NCBI RefSeq assembly: GCF_001905735.1
Contig: NZ_LISW01000002.1
Coordinates: forward strand, 1,214,426 to 1,278,425
Direction of reading: 5' to 3'
From: Streptomyces sp. CB01249
GTDB lineage: Bacteria; Actinomycetota; Actinomycetes; Streptomycetales; Streptomycetaceae
Length of the DNA: 64,000 bases
In this document: piece after piece, positions 1-8,661 of the stretch
How positions within the stretch are numbered: the stretch's first letter is position 1
How the letters are laid out: each line of letters begins with the position of its first letter
Made by a program: the position numbers and the translations under genes
Notes under the pieces: model-generated
Database searches by the model: none
Told to the model about the DNA's origin: nothing
Seen by the model: the letters and a program-made list of their open reading frames with translations, nothing else

Positions 1-68
1 TGATGCGCCGGATGGTCGATGCAGGTGACATCGGGCGCAAGAGCGGGCAGGGCTTCTACACCTACTGA
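1..68 (+). CDS. 3-hydroxybutyryl-CoA dehydrogenase, C-terminal end only
   Basis: Only the last 21 residues are inside the window. They end in GRKSGQGFYTY followed by TGA. This is the usual C-terminus of NAD(P)-dependent 3-hydroxyacyl/3-hydroxybutyryl-CoA dehydrogenases, where a GRKSGxGFYxY tail closes the dimerisation domain. The family oxidises 3-hydroxybutyryl-CoA to acetoacetyl-CoA, or reduces it in reverse, in cytosolic fatty-acid and butyrate metabolism. That fits the acyl-CoA genes further along. The N-terminal Rossmann domain is outside the window, so substrate and completeness cannot be judged. Confidence 0.75.
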   Translation, partial: MRRMVDAGDIGRKSGQGFYTY

Positions 69-305
69 TCATTTTCGGTCCGGTCCGGCTGATCCGCTGT
101 CAGCCAGACCGGGTGCCGTTCGGGAAACGCCGTCCGGATCCACCGGATCCACCAGCGTTCGCGACCCTCCCGCATCACTCCTCGGAGTGAATTCGGTATC
201 GGTTCGCTTACAGACGGCAACTACCCTGTCGCTGCCGCAGTCAGTTGGGGCAGAGACAGTTTCGGACAGACGGACCGGGCCACGGAGCATTCCAGGGGAG
301 CGCAT

Positions 306-629
306 ATGCACATCAGGGGCGACCACGCCGAGCTGGTCGTCGGGGGCCGCCTCGACGTCCGAAGCGCGGCGGACGCCCGTACGGTCCTGCACTCGGCCCT
401 GGACGACGGAGTCGGCGATCTGGTGCTCGACCTGACCGAGCTGGATTCGTGGGACGCCACCGGTCTCGGCGTCATCATGGGCGCACACCGCAGGGCCGGG
501 CGCGCCGGACGGCGCCTCGTGCTGCGCGGTGTGCCTCCGCAGATGCAACGCCTCCTGGTGGCCACCCGGCTGCACCGCATCCTCGCCATCGAGGGCGGCA
601 TCGCGGCGGAGTCCCTGCCCCGCGTCTGA
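306..629 (+). CDS. STAS-domain anti-sigma factor antagonist
   Basis: A 107-residue protein made of a single STAS domain. The phospho-site loop LDSWDATGLGVI (about residues 47-57) corresponds to the DSSGLGV loop of SpoIIAA/RsbV. Here the phosphorylatable serine is replaced by Thr52. The family binds anti-sigma serine kinases when unphosphorylated and so frees a sigma factor. A good ribosome binding site, GGGGAG, sits six bases before the ATG. No partner kinase or sigma gene is next to it; the neighbours are a dehydrogenase upstream and a large NTPase-like protein downstream. Whether Thr52 is phosphorylated is inference. Confidence 0.85.
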   Translation: MHIRGDHAELVVGGRLDVRSAADARTVLHSALDDGVGDLVLDLTELDSWDATGLGVIMGAHRRAGRAGRRLVLRGVPPQMQRLLVATRLHRILAIEGGIAAESLPRV

Positions 630-885
630 CGGGTTCACGGGGACGCCCCGTGGCCCCCGGCGGACCCTCGGTGACCGTACGGCTCACAGGGCACACAATC
701 CTCACGAGACCGTGATCTCGGGGCGGCGCGCCACCCCGGATGGTCATGGATACTGTGCGAAGGTTTAGGGTTCGGCCGTCTGCCGATTGACGGACCCGAC
801 CGGCGGACACCGGACCGTGGGCGGCATCTGGACGTGCGAGGCCGGGAGGGACAACCGCGCTCGACACGTCTTGGGGGCTTTGGCG

Positions 886-3348
886 ATGGACCCGATACAC
901 CGGGGGCCGGAAGAGTTCGGCCACGACAGCAAGGACTTCGCCGACGAGGCCGGCCGACGCCGCCCCTCCCGCGATCCACTGACCCCGGATTTCGGTCAGC
1001 AAACACCGCAGCAGGTCCGCATGGTCACCCTCGTCGCCGGCGACCTGACGCTCACCGTCAACCCCGTCGACGGCAGCGAGGTCGAGCCGTGCCCGCCCGG
1101 TGAGCGGCCCGCCGCGCCCGTCCGCCGCACCCCCGAGGAGCGCGCCGCCCGGGCCCGCGCCGCGACGCCCCCCGTCCCGCCGGGCCCGCCCGTCCTCCAG
1201 CTCCCGCTGCTGCGGCGCGACGAGGAACGCGAACGGCTGACCCGCCTCCTCGCCCGCGGCCGCTCCGTCCGGCTCACCGGACCGGCGGGTTCCGGCCGTA
1301 CCGCCCTGCTCGACGCCGTCGCCGCCGACTGCGCGGACTTCGCGCCCGACGGGGTCGTCCGCCTCAGCGGCCACAAGCGCACCGCCACCGATCTGCTGTA
1401 CGCGCTCTTCGACGCCGTCCACGACGCCCCCCTGCACCGGCCGGACCGGGCGCTCCTGCTGGAGACGCTGCGCTCCACCGGAGCCGTCGTCGTCCTGGAC
1501 GACCTGGAGCTCGGCGGCGCCGCCCTGGACGAACTCCTCGACGCGACCCCCGAGTGCGCCTTCCTGCTCGCCGCCACGCCCGAGGTCGCCGCGCCCGGCG
1601 CCGACTCCGCGCTCGAAGAGGTCTTCCTCACCGGCCTCGACCGCGCCACCTCCCTCGACCTGCTGCGCCGGGTGGTCGAACGGCAGCTCACCGAGGAGGA
1701 GGCCAACTGGGCCGGAGACCTCTGGTTCGAGTCCGAGGGCCTGCCCCTGCGCTTCGTCCAGGCCGGTGCGCTGCTGCGCCAGCGCGACCAGCTGCACACG
1801 GACGCCACCGCCTACGACGAGTACGGCTATCTGGAGAACCGGCCCGCCGACGCGCCGCCCGCGCCCGAGGCGGCCGGGGAGTCCGAGGTGCCGCTGCCCA
1901 GCCTCGGCGAGGGCGCCGCGCCCGCGGCCCTGCTCGCCTCCCGGCTGAGCGGCGCCGCCCAGGACACGCTGCGCTTCGCCGTGGCCCTCGGCGGCGAGGT
2001 GCCGCACCAGGCCCATCTGCCCGCGCTCGTCGGGGACACCCACGCCGACGCCGCCCTCGGTGAGCTGGCCGGCTGCGGGCTGCTCTCCCCGTCCGGTTCC
2101 CGCTACCGGCTGGCCGCCGGGGTCCTGGCCCAGCTGGCGGCGGCCGGTTACGAGGACGAGGCCGCCGACCGCGCCCGCACCGCCGCCCAGCACTACGCCT
2201 GGTGGACCGGGCACCCCTCGGTCACCCCCGAACGGGCGGCCGCCGAGGCCGACGCGATCATCGCCGCCCTGGCCCGGCTGGTGCCGGGGGAGGGGGCCGG
2301 AGGGACGAGCGCCGCCGTGCTCCTCGCCCGCAGCGCGGCGCCCGCCTTCGCGGCCGGGCTGCTCTGGGGGGCCTGGGAACGGGCGCTCCGGATCGGCCAG
2401 GAGGCCGGACGGCTCGCCGGGGAGGTCGCGGAAGAGGCGTACTTCCACCACGAGTTGGGCGTCCTCGCGCTCTGTACCGGTCACCCCGACCGGGCCCGGG
2501 CCGAGTTGGAGACCGCGATCAGCATGCGCGGGGCGCTCGCCGACAAGAGCGGCGCGGTGGCCGGACGGCGCGCGCTCGCGCTGGTCGAGGACCGGGCCGC
2601 GGGTCCGGCGGCCGACGGGGCGTTCGAGGCGTCGCCGCCGCTGGGGCTGCCCGCCGTCGTGCCGGTCTCGATGACGAGCGCGTTCGCCGACACCGCCGCG
2701 GTGCCCCGGCAGGAGCCGATGACCGTGGCGGTGCCTTCGCCCGCGGCGGGCGGCGGCAAGGGCGCGGCGCGGGGCGGGCCGCTGGCCCTCATCGGCGGGG
2801 CCCGGCGCAACCTGGTCGCCGCCGGGGCGGGGGTCCTGCTGGCCGGGGTCCTCGGCACGGTGGTGACGCTCGGGCTGACGTCGAACAGCGACCCGCAGGG
2901 CGGGGCCGGTACGTCGACCGAGCAGGAGGCGCCGGACGACGGCATCTACGACGAGGAGGTGGACACCGGGGAGCCGGCGGACGGGCCGTCCACGACCGAG
3001 GCGCCCTCGGGATCCGCGTCCGCGTCGGCCTCGGTGACACCGTCCGCCACGGGGAGCGAATCGGCGCCGGTCGGCGGGGTGACGCCCTCGGCGACGTCCT
3101 CGGCGCCGGACACGCCGTCGTCCTCCGGATCGCCGTCGTCGCCGCGCGCGACGGAGTCGTCCCACAAGCCGCCGACGTCCTCTTCGCCGACGCCCACGAA
3201 GACGGCGGGCTCGCCGACGCCCACCGAGACGCCGACGGAGACGGAGTCTCCGACGGAGGATCCGGAAGAGCCGCCCACGAAGCCGGAGACGCCTGAGCAG
3301 GCGAGTGGGTCCACGGGTGCGGCGAGCGGTAGCCCCACGGGGGAGTAG
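886..3348 (+). CDS. Membrane-anchored AAA-like ATP-binding protein with Ser/Thr/Pro-rich outer tail
   Basis: A protein of 820 residues from the ATG preceded by TTGGGGGC. A TTG about 100 bases upstream is possible but has no good ribosome binding site. Residues 1-105 are polar and Pro-rich. Residues 105-330 look like a P-loop ATPase: a degenerate Walker A (GPAGSGRT, 132-139, with Arg in place of the usual Lys) followed by a Walker B-like VVVLDDLELGG. Residues 330-560 are Ala-rich helices resembling the winged-helix and TPR-like parts of STAND regulators. One hydrophobic segment near 642-665 is followed by about 155 residues rich in Ser, Thr, Pro and Glu, probably outside the cell. Function is unknown. 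The architecture suggests a signalling NTPase tethered to the membrane. Confidence 0.75.
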   Translation: MDPIHRGPEEFGHDSKDFADEAGRRRPSRDPLTPDFGQQTPQQVRMVTLVAGDLTLTVNPVDGSEVEPCPPGERPAAPVRRTPEERAARARAATPPVPPGPPVLQLPLLRRDEERERLTRLLARGRSVRLTGPAGSGRTALLDAVAADCADFAPDGVVRLSGHKRTATDLLYALFDAVHDAPLHRPDRALLLETLRSTGAVVVLDDLELGGAALDELLDATPECAFLLAATPEVAAPGADSALEEVFLTGLDRATSLDLLRRVVERQLTEEEANWAGDLWFESEGLPLRFVQAGALLRQRDQLHTDATAYDEYGYLENRPADAPPAPEAAGESEVPLPSLGEGAAPAALLASRLSGAAQDTLRFAVALGGEVPHQAHLPALVGDTHADAALGELAGCGLLSPSGSRYRLAAGVLAQLAAAGYEDEAADRARTAAQHYAWWTGHPSVTPERAAAEADAIIAALARLVPGEGAGGTSAAVLLARSAAPAFAAGLLWGAWERALRIGQEAGRLAGEVAEEAYFHHELGVLALCTGHPDRARAELETAISMRGALADKSGAVAGRRALALVEDRAAGPAADGAFEASPPLGLPAVVPVSMTSAFADTAAVPRQEPMTVAVPSPAAGGGKGAARGGPLALIGGARRNLVAAGAGVLLAGVLGTVVTLGLTSNSDPQGGAGTSTEQEAPDDGIYDEEVDTGEPADGPSTTEAPSGSASASASVTPSATGSESAPVGGVTPSATSSAPDTPSSSGSPSSPRATESSHKPPTSSSPTPTKTAGSPTPTETPTETESPTEDPEEPPTKPETPEQASGSTGAASGSPTGE

Positions 3349-3384
3349 TCCGAGAGTGCGCCGGCCCCCGGCCCGAGGGTTCCG

Positions 3385-3411
3385 TCCTCAAGCGCCGGAC
3401 GGGCTTGAAAT
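3385..3411 (+). repeat. Interspersed Streptomyces-type palindromic repeat, copy 1
   Basis: The sequence contains TCAAGC (3388-3393), CGCCGGAC and GCTTGA (3403-3408), a short hairpin of the same family as the copies near 23.2-23.4 kb and 26.0 kb. It lies between the convergent ATP-binding protein and nucS, where it may act as a transcription terminator. Confidence 0.6.
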
Positions 3412-3434
3412 GCCCGCCCGTCCGGCCCCTGCGC

Positions 3435-4106
3435 TCAGAACAAGCGGAGCTTGTCGTCCTCGATGCCTCGCATCGCGTCGTAGTCCAGGACCACGCAGCC
3501 GATGCCGCGGTCCGTGGCCAGGACGCGGGCCTGCGGCTTGATCTCCTGGGCCGCGAAGATGCCCTTCACCGGGGCCAGGTGCGGATCGCGGTTGAGGAGT
3601 TCCAGATAGCGCGTCAGCTGCTCGACGCCGTCGATGTCGCCGCGCCGCTTCAGCTCGACGGCCACCGTCTGCCCGTCCGCGTCGCGGCACAGGATGTCGA
3701 CCGGGCCGATCGCCGTGAAGTACTCGCGGCGGATCAGCGTGTAGCCCTCGCCCAGGGTCTCGATGCGGTCCGCGAGCAGTTCCTGGAGGTGCGCCTCGAC
3801 ACCGTCCTTGATCAGGCCCGGGTCGACGCCCAGTTCATGGCTCGAGTCGTGGAGGATTTCCTCCATCGTGATGATCAGTTTTTCGCCCGCCTTGTTCACC
3901 ACGGTCCAGACGCCCTCGGCGTCGCCGCTGCCCTCCTTCAGGGTGCAGGGCGGCGACATCCAGTTGAGCGGTTTGTACGCCCTGTCGTCGGCGTGAATCG
4001 ACACGCTCCCGTCCGCCTTCACCAGGATGAGGCGGGGAGCGGAGGGCAGGTGGGCCGTGAGCCGGCCGGCGTAGTCCACGGAGCAGCGGGCGATGACGAG
4101 ACGCAT
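3435..4106 (-). CDS. nucS: Mismatch-specific endonuclease NucS
   Basis: A 223-residue protein starting [16 protein letters not shown], the characteristic N-terminus of actinobacterial NucS/EndoMS. The N-terminal half is the DNA-binding beta domain. The C-terminal half is a RecB-like nuclease with GPVDIL (Asp137) and VELKRRG (Glu151, Lys153), the expected catalytic triad. NucS cuts mismatched DNA and gives actinobacteria, which lack MutS/MutL, their non-canonical mismatch repair. The family C-terminus carries a clamp-binding motif; here the tail is DKLRLF. I chose the ATG three codons inside a longer frame that would need a TTG start. It is convergent with the ATP-binding gene. Confidence 0.95.
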   Translation of the reverse strand: MRLVIARCSVDYAGRLTAHLPSAPRLILVKADGSVSIHADDRAYKPLNWMSPPCTLKEGSGDAEGVWTVVNKAGEKLIITMEEILHDSSHELGVDPGLIKDGVEAHLQELLADRIETLGEGYTLIRREYFTAIGPVDILCRDADGQTVAVELKRRGDIDGVEQLTRYLELLNRDPHLAPVKGIFAAQEIKPQARVLATDRGIGCVVLDYDAMRGIEDDKLRLF

Positions 4107-4372
4107 GGTCGGCAACGCTACTCGACGTCGGGGGCCCGGCGCGATTCACCCATCCGTCACTCCCGTCCCTTCCGGAGTTGACGCTTTCTGTCTTGCCCCT
4201 CTTTGAACCCCTTCGTTATTGGCCGGTTGTGTTCCCAATCTCCTGGTGCGGCCCGGACTGCGCCCTTACCGTGGAAGCGGGAGGTCGCCGTGCGTGCACG
4301 CTGCGTCGTCGTCGGCCTTCTTCCCTGCCCGTAAGGCTCCGGTAATCCGCCGGGGCCGCGAGAGGAGAACCC

Positions 4373-4765
4373 ATGTCGCTCGACGTCTCACCGGCTCTGT
4401 TGGAACAGGCCGAGCGAGGCGAGGTCGACGAAGCCGACTTCGTCGACTGCGTCCGGACCTCCCTGCCCTACGCATGGGAGATGATCAGCTCGTTGGTGGC
4501 TCAGCTGAAGGTCGACGGCGGGGAGTTCGCCGACAACCAGACGCCGCCGCCCAACGAGCAGGCACGTGGTCAGCTGCTGCGCGCGCTCGCGAGTGATGCG
4601 ATACGCGGAGCGCTGCAGCGGCACTTCGGGGTGCGTCTCGCATTCCAGAACTGCCACCGCGTCGCGGTGTTCCCGCTGGACGCCTCGGTCGACGACCGAC
4701 TGGCCAAGTTCACCTCGGTGAGGGGCCAGTTGCTCAACCAGTCGCCCGAACTACGGGACTGCTGA
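4373..4765 (+). CDS. SCO5389-family conserved protein
   Basis: A 130-residue soluble acidic protein (MSLDVSPALLEQAERGEVDEADFVDCVRTSLPYAW...). I recognise it as the Streptomyces SCO5389 family, which has no assigned function. It has no signal peptide or membrane segment. It has three cysteines, one of them the last residue. The ribosome binding site GAGAGGAG is five to six bases before the ATG. The 266-base leader upstream contains no other reading frame I can support. Conservation in the same place next to nucS across streptomycetes is from memory. Confidence 0.8.
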   Translation: MSLDVSPALLEQAERGEVDEADFVDCVRTSLPYAWEMISSLVAQLKVDGGEFADNQTPPPNEQARGQLLRALASDAIRGALQRHFGVRLAFQNCHRVAVFPLDASVDDRLAKFTSVRGQLLNQSPELRDC

Positions 4766-4864
4766 ACGCTTCCGTCGCCGTTCCGGGCCGCGGGAGGTGC
4801 AACTGGTCCGGGGCGGCGGCTCCGTAAGCGCACCGCCGTACACCCTTCCGTCCGTGCGCGGGGG

Positions 4865-5905
4865 TCATTCGAGGAGTGGCCGTACCTCCGTGCCCAGCCG
4901 CGCTACGTTCTCCTCCGTGGCGACGAGATCTCCGGAACCCTCCACCAGGAGCGCGAAGCGGGTGATGCCCGTGCGCTCGGCGGTGACCGCGAGGCGCTCG
5001 GCCGCCAGCTCCGGCGTGCCCACCGGATGAAGGCCGCACAGCAGCTCCGCGTACCCGACGGGGTCCCGCATCACGCGGTGCCGCCCGTCGACGGTGACAT
5101 GGGCGCCGAGCCCCTGGCGCAGCCAGCCCGGCATCGCCTTGACCAGCGTCTCGACGGCGTCCTCGGTGCGGTCGGCGATCTGGGCCACCCCGGCCGAGAC
5201 GTGCCCCGCCCCGTGGACCCGCTCCGGCGCGTGGCCGGCCGCCAGCGCGCGGGACCGCCAGAGCGCCACCATCTCCGCCTTGTCCTCGTCCCCGCAGTGC
5301 ATGCCGAGCAGCATCGGCAGCCCCTGGTCGGCGGCGAGCTCCACGGTCTTGCGGGAGGTGCACGCGACGATCACCTCGGGCCCGGCCCCCTCCGCCCCGT
5401 CCGCGTCGATCAGCTCGTCGGCCCGGGGGACGACCGCGACCTCGCGGAACGGGTACCGCTCGCCCCGGCCCGCCACGCGCGGCTTCCGCAGCCAGTCGAG
5501 CAGCAGCCCCAGGGACTCCGGGAACCCCTTCTCGTACGCCTCCAGTCCGCCGCCGAACACCTCCAGGTCCACCCACGGACCGCCCCGGCCGACGCCGAGG
5601 CTGAACCGGCCGCCGCTGGTCAGATGGAGCAGCGCGGCCTGCTCGCCGAGGGCCACCGGGTGCTGCGTGGGCAGCACGCTCACCGCCGTACCGACGCGGA
5701 TGCGGCGGGTCCGGCCGAGCAGCTGCGCGGCCAGGGTGACAGCGGACGGGCAGACCCCGTACGGCACGAAGTGATGTTCGGCCAGCCAGACCGAGTCGAG
5801 CCCGGACTCCTCGGCGACCTCGGCGGACCGGATCGCGCGGTGCAGCGCTTCCCCCGGCCCCTGGCCCGGAAACTGGGCCGCCAGTACGAACGTTCCGACA
5901 CGCAT
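4865..5905 (-). CDS. LLM-class flavin-dependent oxidoreductase
   Basis: A 346-residue luciferase-like monooxygenase. The family pattern is clear: MRVGTFVLAAQFPGQ start, SVWLAEHHF near residue 45, TAVSVLPTQHPVALGEQ, and GRFSLGVGRGG. Members use F420H2 or FMNH2 in a TIM barrel to oxidise small organic substrates. The substrate cannot be told from sequence. AAGGAGG lies nine bases before the chosen ATG. A TTG two codons upstream is too close to that site. It is convergent with the SCO5389-family gene and divergent from the small zinc-ligand protein. Confidence 0.88.
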   Translation of the reverse strand: MRVGTFVLAAQFPGQGPGEALHRAIRSAEVAEESGLDSVWLAEHHFVPYGVCPSAVTLAAQLLGRTRRIRVGTAVSVLPTQHPVALGEQAALLHLTSGGRFSLGVGRGGPWVDLEVFGGGLEAYEKGFPESLGLLLDWLRKPRVAGRGERYPFREVAVVPRADELIDADGAEGAGPEVIVACTSRKTVELAADQGLPMLLGMHCGDEDKAEMVALWRSRALAAGHAPERVHGAGHVSAGVAQIADRTEDAVETLVKAMPGWLRQGLGAHVTVDGRHRVMRDPVGYAELLCGLHPVGTPELAAERLAVTAERTGITRFALLVEGSGDLVATEENVARLGTEVRPLLE

Positions 5906-5947
5906 CGCCAATTGCCTCCTTGCGGCCGCCGCGGCTCTCCCCTACTG

Positions 5948-5998
5948 GCAACAACGTCTGACACGTGCCAAAGGCACGGTCCGGCGCGGAGTTGTTGC
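5948..5998. promoter_or_regulatory. Nested inverted repeats in a divergent promoter region
   Basis: GCAACAAC (5948-5955) is mirrored by GTTGTTGC (5991-5998). Between them sits a second perfect hairpin, CGTGCC-AAA-GGCACG (5964-5978). The structure occupies the intergenic region between the LLM oxidoreductase and the downstream small protein. It could be an operator or a transcribed stem. No regulator is assigned. Confidence 0.4.
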
Positions 5999-6103
5999 GA
6001 TTTTCCGGTAACCGCTGGCGCCACGAACCCAGGGAGGCGGGTACCCCGCCCGAATGGCCCTACGCTGGACGGGTCCCGCCCTGCCCGTTCCGTGAGGTGA
6101 AAC

Positions 6104-6433
6104 GTGTCCCCGCGCCGCAACCGCCCCCGAGGCGGCGAGAGCCCCAACGACAGTGCGAGCGAGTCGGCGGACCGGTACGGCGGGGGAGGGCGTACGGAGG
6201 AGTGGCAGGGCGAGGAGTGGTCGGTGCGCCCGGTCAGCGGCGCGAGCGCGGCCGGCAAGCGCTACCGCTGCCCGGGCTGCGACCAGGAGATCCCGTCCGG
6301 CGTCCCGCATCTGGTGGCCTGGTCCGAGTACGGCGGGGTGGACGACCGCAGGCACTGGCACAAGGCCTGCTGGAACGCGAAGGACCGCCGCACCACGAAG
6401 GTGCAGCGGTCCCGGAACGCGCCCCGCTACTGA
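6104..6433 (+). CDS. Small Cys/His protein, zinc-ribbon-like (commonly labelled ATP/GTP-binding)
   Basis: A 109-residue protein from GTG with GAGGTG just upstream. Residues 1-45 are polar and probably disordered. The second half has CPGCD (Cys56, Cys59), His69, then RHWHKAC (His84, His86, Cys89), a spacing that suggests one zinc site. Orthologues in Streptomyces are often called ATP/GTP-binding proteins, but I see no P-loop. The Arg/Lys-rich tail would suit nucleic-acid contact. Function is unknown. It is convergent with the ABC permease 12 bases away. Confidence 0.7.
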   Translation: MSPRRNRPRGGESPNDSASESADRYGGGGRTEEWQGEEWSVRPVSGASAAGKRYRCPGCDQEIPSGVPHLVAWSEYGGVDDRRHWHKACWNAKDRRTTKVQRSRNAPRY

Positions 6434-6445
6434 GGCGGCGCGGCC

Positions 6446-7312
6446 TCAGACGTCGCGCTGGTTCATCGACAGGTACGCCCCGCCCATGGCCACCGCCGTC
6501 ACGACGAGCAGGATCCACAGCGGCTGCCAGCCGGACGGGCCGCCGGACGACGTGACCGAGTTGTCGTAGAAGACGCTCAGCTGGTTGGGGATCGAGTACT
6601 CCAGCAGCTTCTCCTGGACCGTCGCCAGCGACGACGCGAACATGAAGATGGCCAGCACGAGCGGCAGCAGCACCACGCCGATCATGATCGTGATCGCGCC
6701 GGCCGAGTGCCGGATCAGCGCGCCGACGGCGAGCGCCAGCAGCCCCAGCGTCGCCACGTAGAGCGAGACGCCGACCGTGGCGCGCAGCCACTCCCCGCTG
6801 GTCGGCGACACCGCGTCCAGCATGGACGACTGGATCAGGGCGACCACCGACGTCATCACCGTGGTGATGACGAAGGTGAGCAGGAAGAAGACGAGCGCCT
6901 TGGCGCCGAGCACCCGGCCCCGGCTCGGGCAGGCCGTCAGCGTCGTACGGATCATGCCGGTGCCGTACTCCGAGGCGATCGTCATCACGCCGAGCGTGAT
7001 CACACAGATCGTGCCGAGCAGCACCCCGAAGAAGCCGAGGCTCAGCACCGGCGTCTCGCCCAGGTCCGCGTCGGACGCGGAGACGGTGACGGCCGCGAGC
7101 ACTCCGATGACCAGCAGCAGCGCGGTCATGACTCCGAGCGTCCACATGGTCGAGCGCACGGACCGGATCTTGGTCCACTCCGAGGCGACCGCGTCCCCGA
7201 ACGTCGCGGGACGCAGCGGGATCGGCGAGACGTAGAAGCCCTGCCCCTGCTGGTACGCCTGCTGCGGTGCGGGCTGCTGGTACGGCGCCTGCGGCGCCGG
7301 CGGCGTGGTCAT
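6446..7312 (-). CDS. ABC-2 type transporter permease
   Basis: A 288-residue membrane protein. The first 30 residues are Pro/Gln/Tyr-rich and cytoplasmic. The family hallmark ASEWTKIRSVRSTMWTL precedes the first of six hydrophobic segments. IASEYGTGMIRTTLTACPSRGRVLGAKAL is the coupling region seen in ABC-2 permeases that pair with DrrA/BcrA-like ATPases. The start codon overlaps the stop of the upstream ATPase by four bases (ATGA), so the two are translationally coupled and must form one exporter. The substrate is unknown. Confidence 0.92.
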   Translation of the reverse strand: MTTPPAPQAPYQQPAPQQAYQQGQGFYVSPIPLRPATFGDAVASEWTKIRSVRSTMWTLGVMTALLLVIGVLAAVTVSASDADLGETPVLSLGFFGVLLGTICVITLGVMTIASEYGTGMIRTTLTACPSRGRVLGAKALVFFLLTFVITTVMTSVVALIQSSMLDAVSPTSGEWLRATVGVSLYVATLGLLALAVGALIRHSAGAITIMIGVVLLPLVLAIFMFASSLATVQEKLLEYSIPNQLSVFYDNSVTSSGGPSGWQPLWILLVVTAVAMGGAYLSMNQRDV

Positions 7313-8514
7313 CGGGGGTCCTCGCTGGTCTCGCGCTTGGTCAGGTCTGCGGGGGCGGGGGCCTCGGCGGGCGCCGCCGGGGCGGGAGCGGTGGGGGCGG
7401 GAGCGGGCGCCTGGGCCGGGGGCACGGGCGCCTGGGCCGGCGCACCGGCCGCGTACGGGTTCTGTCCGGGCGGCGGCGGGGCGTACCAGCCCTGCTGCGG
7501 CACGTCCGGCACGGGCTGCTGCGGCGGCGGGGCGTACCCCGGCTGCTGCCCGTAGCCGGGATGCGGCGGCTGCTGCTGGAGGTGGGCCCGCTGGTCGACC
7601 GTCGAGCGGTAGTCCACGGCGCCCTGCGTCATCCGCATGTACGCCTCCTCCAGCGAGGCCTGGTGCGGCGAGAGCTCCCAGAGCCGGACGTCCGACTCGT
7701 GGGCCAGGTCGCTGATGCGGGGGAGCGCCAGGCCGGTGACCCGCAGGGCCCCGTCCGGCTCCGACAGGACCTGGCCGCCCGCCTCGGTCAGCGTGGTGGT
7801 CAGCTTCTCCCGCTGCTCCGGCGTCTCGTCCGGGACGCGGACCCGGGCGAAGTCGGCCGAGTTGGCCGAGATGAAGTCCTTGACGCTCATATCGGCCATC
7901 AGCTGGCCGCGCCCGATCACGATCAGGTGGTCGGCGGTGAGGGCCATCTCGCTCATCAGGTGCGAGGAGACGAAGACCGTGCGGCCCTCGGAGGCCAGCA
8001 TCTTCATCAGATTGCGGACCCAGAGGATGCCCTCCGGGTCGAGGCCGTTGACCGGCTCGTCGAACAGCAGCACCTGCGGGTCGCCGAGGAGCGCCGCCGC
8101 GATGCCGAGCCGCTGCCCCATGCCCAGCGAGAACCCCTTGGAGCGCTTACGGGCCACGTCCTGGAGGCCGACGACGCCCAGCACCTCGTCCACCCGGGCC
8201 TCCGGGATGCCGGCCAGCTGGGCGAGCGAGAGCAGGTGGTTGCGGGCGCTGCGCCCGCCGTGCACCGCCTTCGCGTCGAGCAGGGCGCCCACCTGGCGGG
8301 GCGCGTTCGGCAGGCTCCGGAACTCGTGGCCGCCGATGGTCACCCGGCCGGCCGTCGGCCGGTCCAGGCCGAGGATCATGCGCATGGTGGTCGACTTGCC
8401 CGACCCGTTGGGACCGAGGAACCCGGTGACGGCCCCCGGCCGCACCTGGAAGGAAAGGTTGTACACGGCCGTCTTCGCGCCATAGCGCTTGGTCAGGCCG
8501 ACTGCCTCGATCAT
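7309..8514 (-). CDS. ABC transporter ATP-binding protein with long Pro/Ala-rich C-terminal tail
   Basis: A 401-residue ATPase. It has Walker A GPNGSGKST near residue 39, signature SLGMGQRLG in place of LSGGQ, Walker B VLLFDEPVNGLDPEG, and switch SSHLMSEM. The ATPase and its dimerisation region end near residue 300. About 100 residues of Pro, Gln, Gly, Tyr and Ala follow and are probably disordered. The chosen ATG (MIEAVGLTKRYG) matches family starts. It drives the permease that follows with a four-base overlap. The next permease-ATPase pair is a clear paralogue. Confidence 0.92.
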   Translation of the reverse strand: MIEAVGLTKRYGAKTAVYNLSFQVRPGAVTGFLGPNGSGKSTTMRMILGLDRPTAGRVTIGGHEFRSLPNAPRQVGALLDAKAVHGGRSARNHLLSLAQLAGIPEARVDEVLGVVGLQDVARKRSKGFSLGMGQRLGIAAALLGDPQVLLFDEPVNGLDPEGILWVRNLMKMLASEGRTVFVSSHLMSEMALTADHLIVIGRGQLMADMSVKDFISANSADFARVRVPDETPEQREKLTTTLTEAGGQVLSEPDGALRVTGLALPRISDLAHESDVRLWELSPHQASLEEAYMRMTQGAVDYRSTVDQRAHLQQQPPHPGYGQQPGYAPPPQQPVPDVPQQGWYAPPPPGQNPYAAGAPAQAPVPPAQAPAPAPTAPAPAAPAEAPAPADLTKRETSEDPR

Positions 8515-8661
8515 GCTCCAGCCCCATCGACTTATCTGTCGTCGGGGCACACGCCGTCCGGCCGTACGCCCCCGTAAGAGTTAGGAGGATATCCGCGCCT
8601 TGACGGTTCCGGCCAAGTCGTTACGGGGGCGAGTCCCGGGCCGCCCTGTCGTACGGGGCCC

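Noticed and set aside
475..3165. Long minus-strand frame opposite the ATP-binding gene
   Set aside because: Arg/Gly-rich composition, no start context and no motif. The plus-strand protein has domains and a ribosome binding site.
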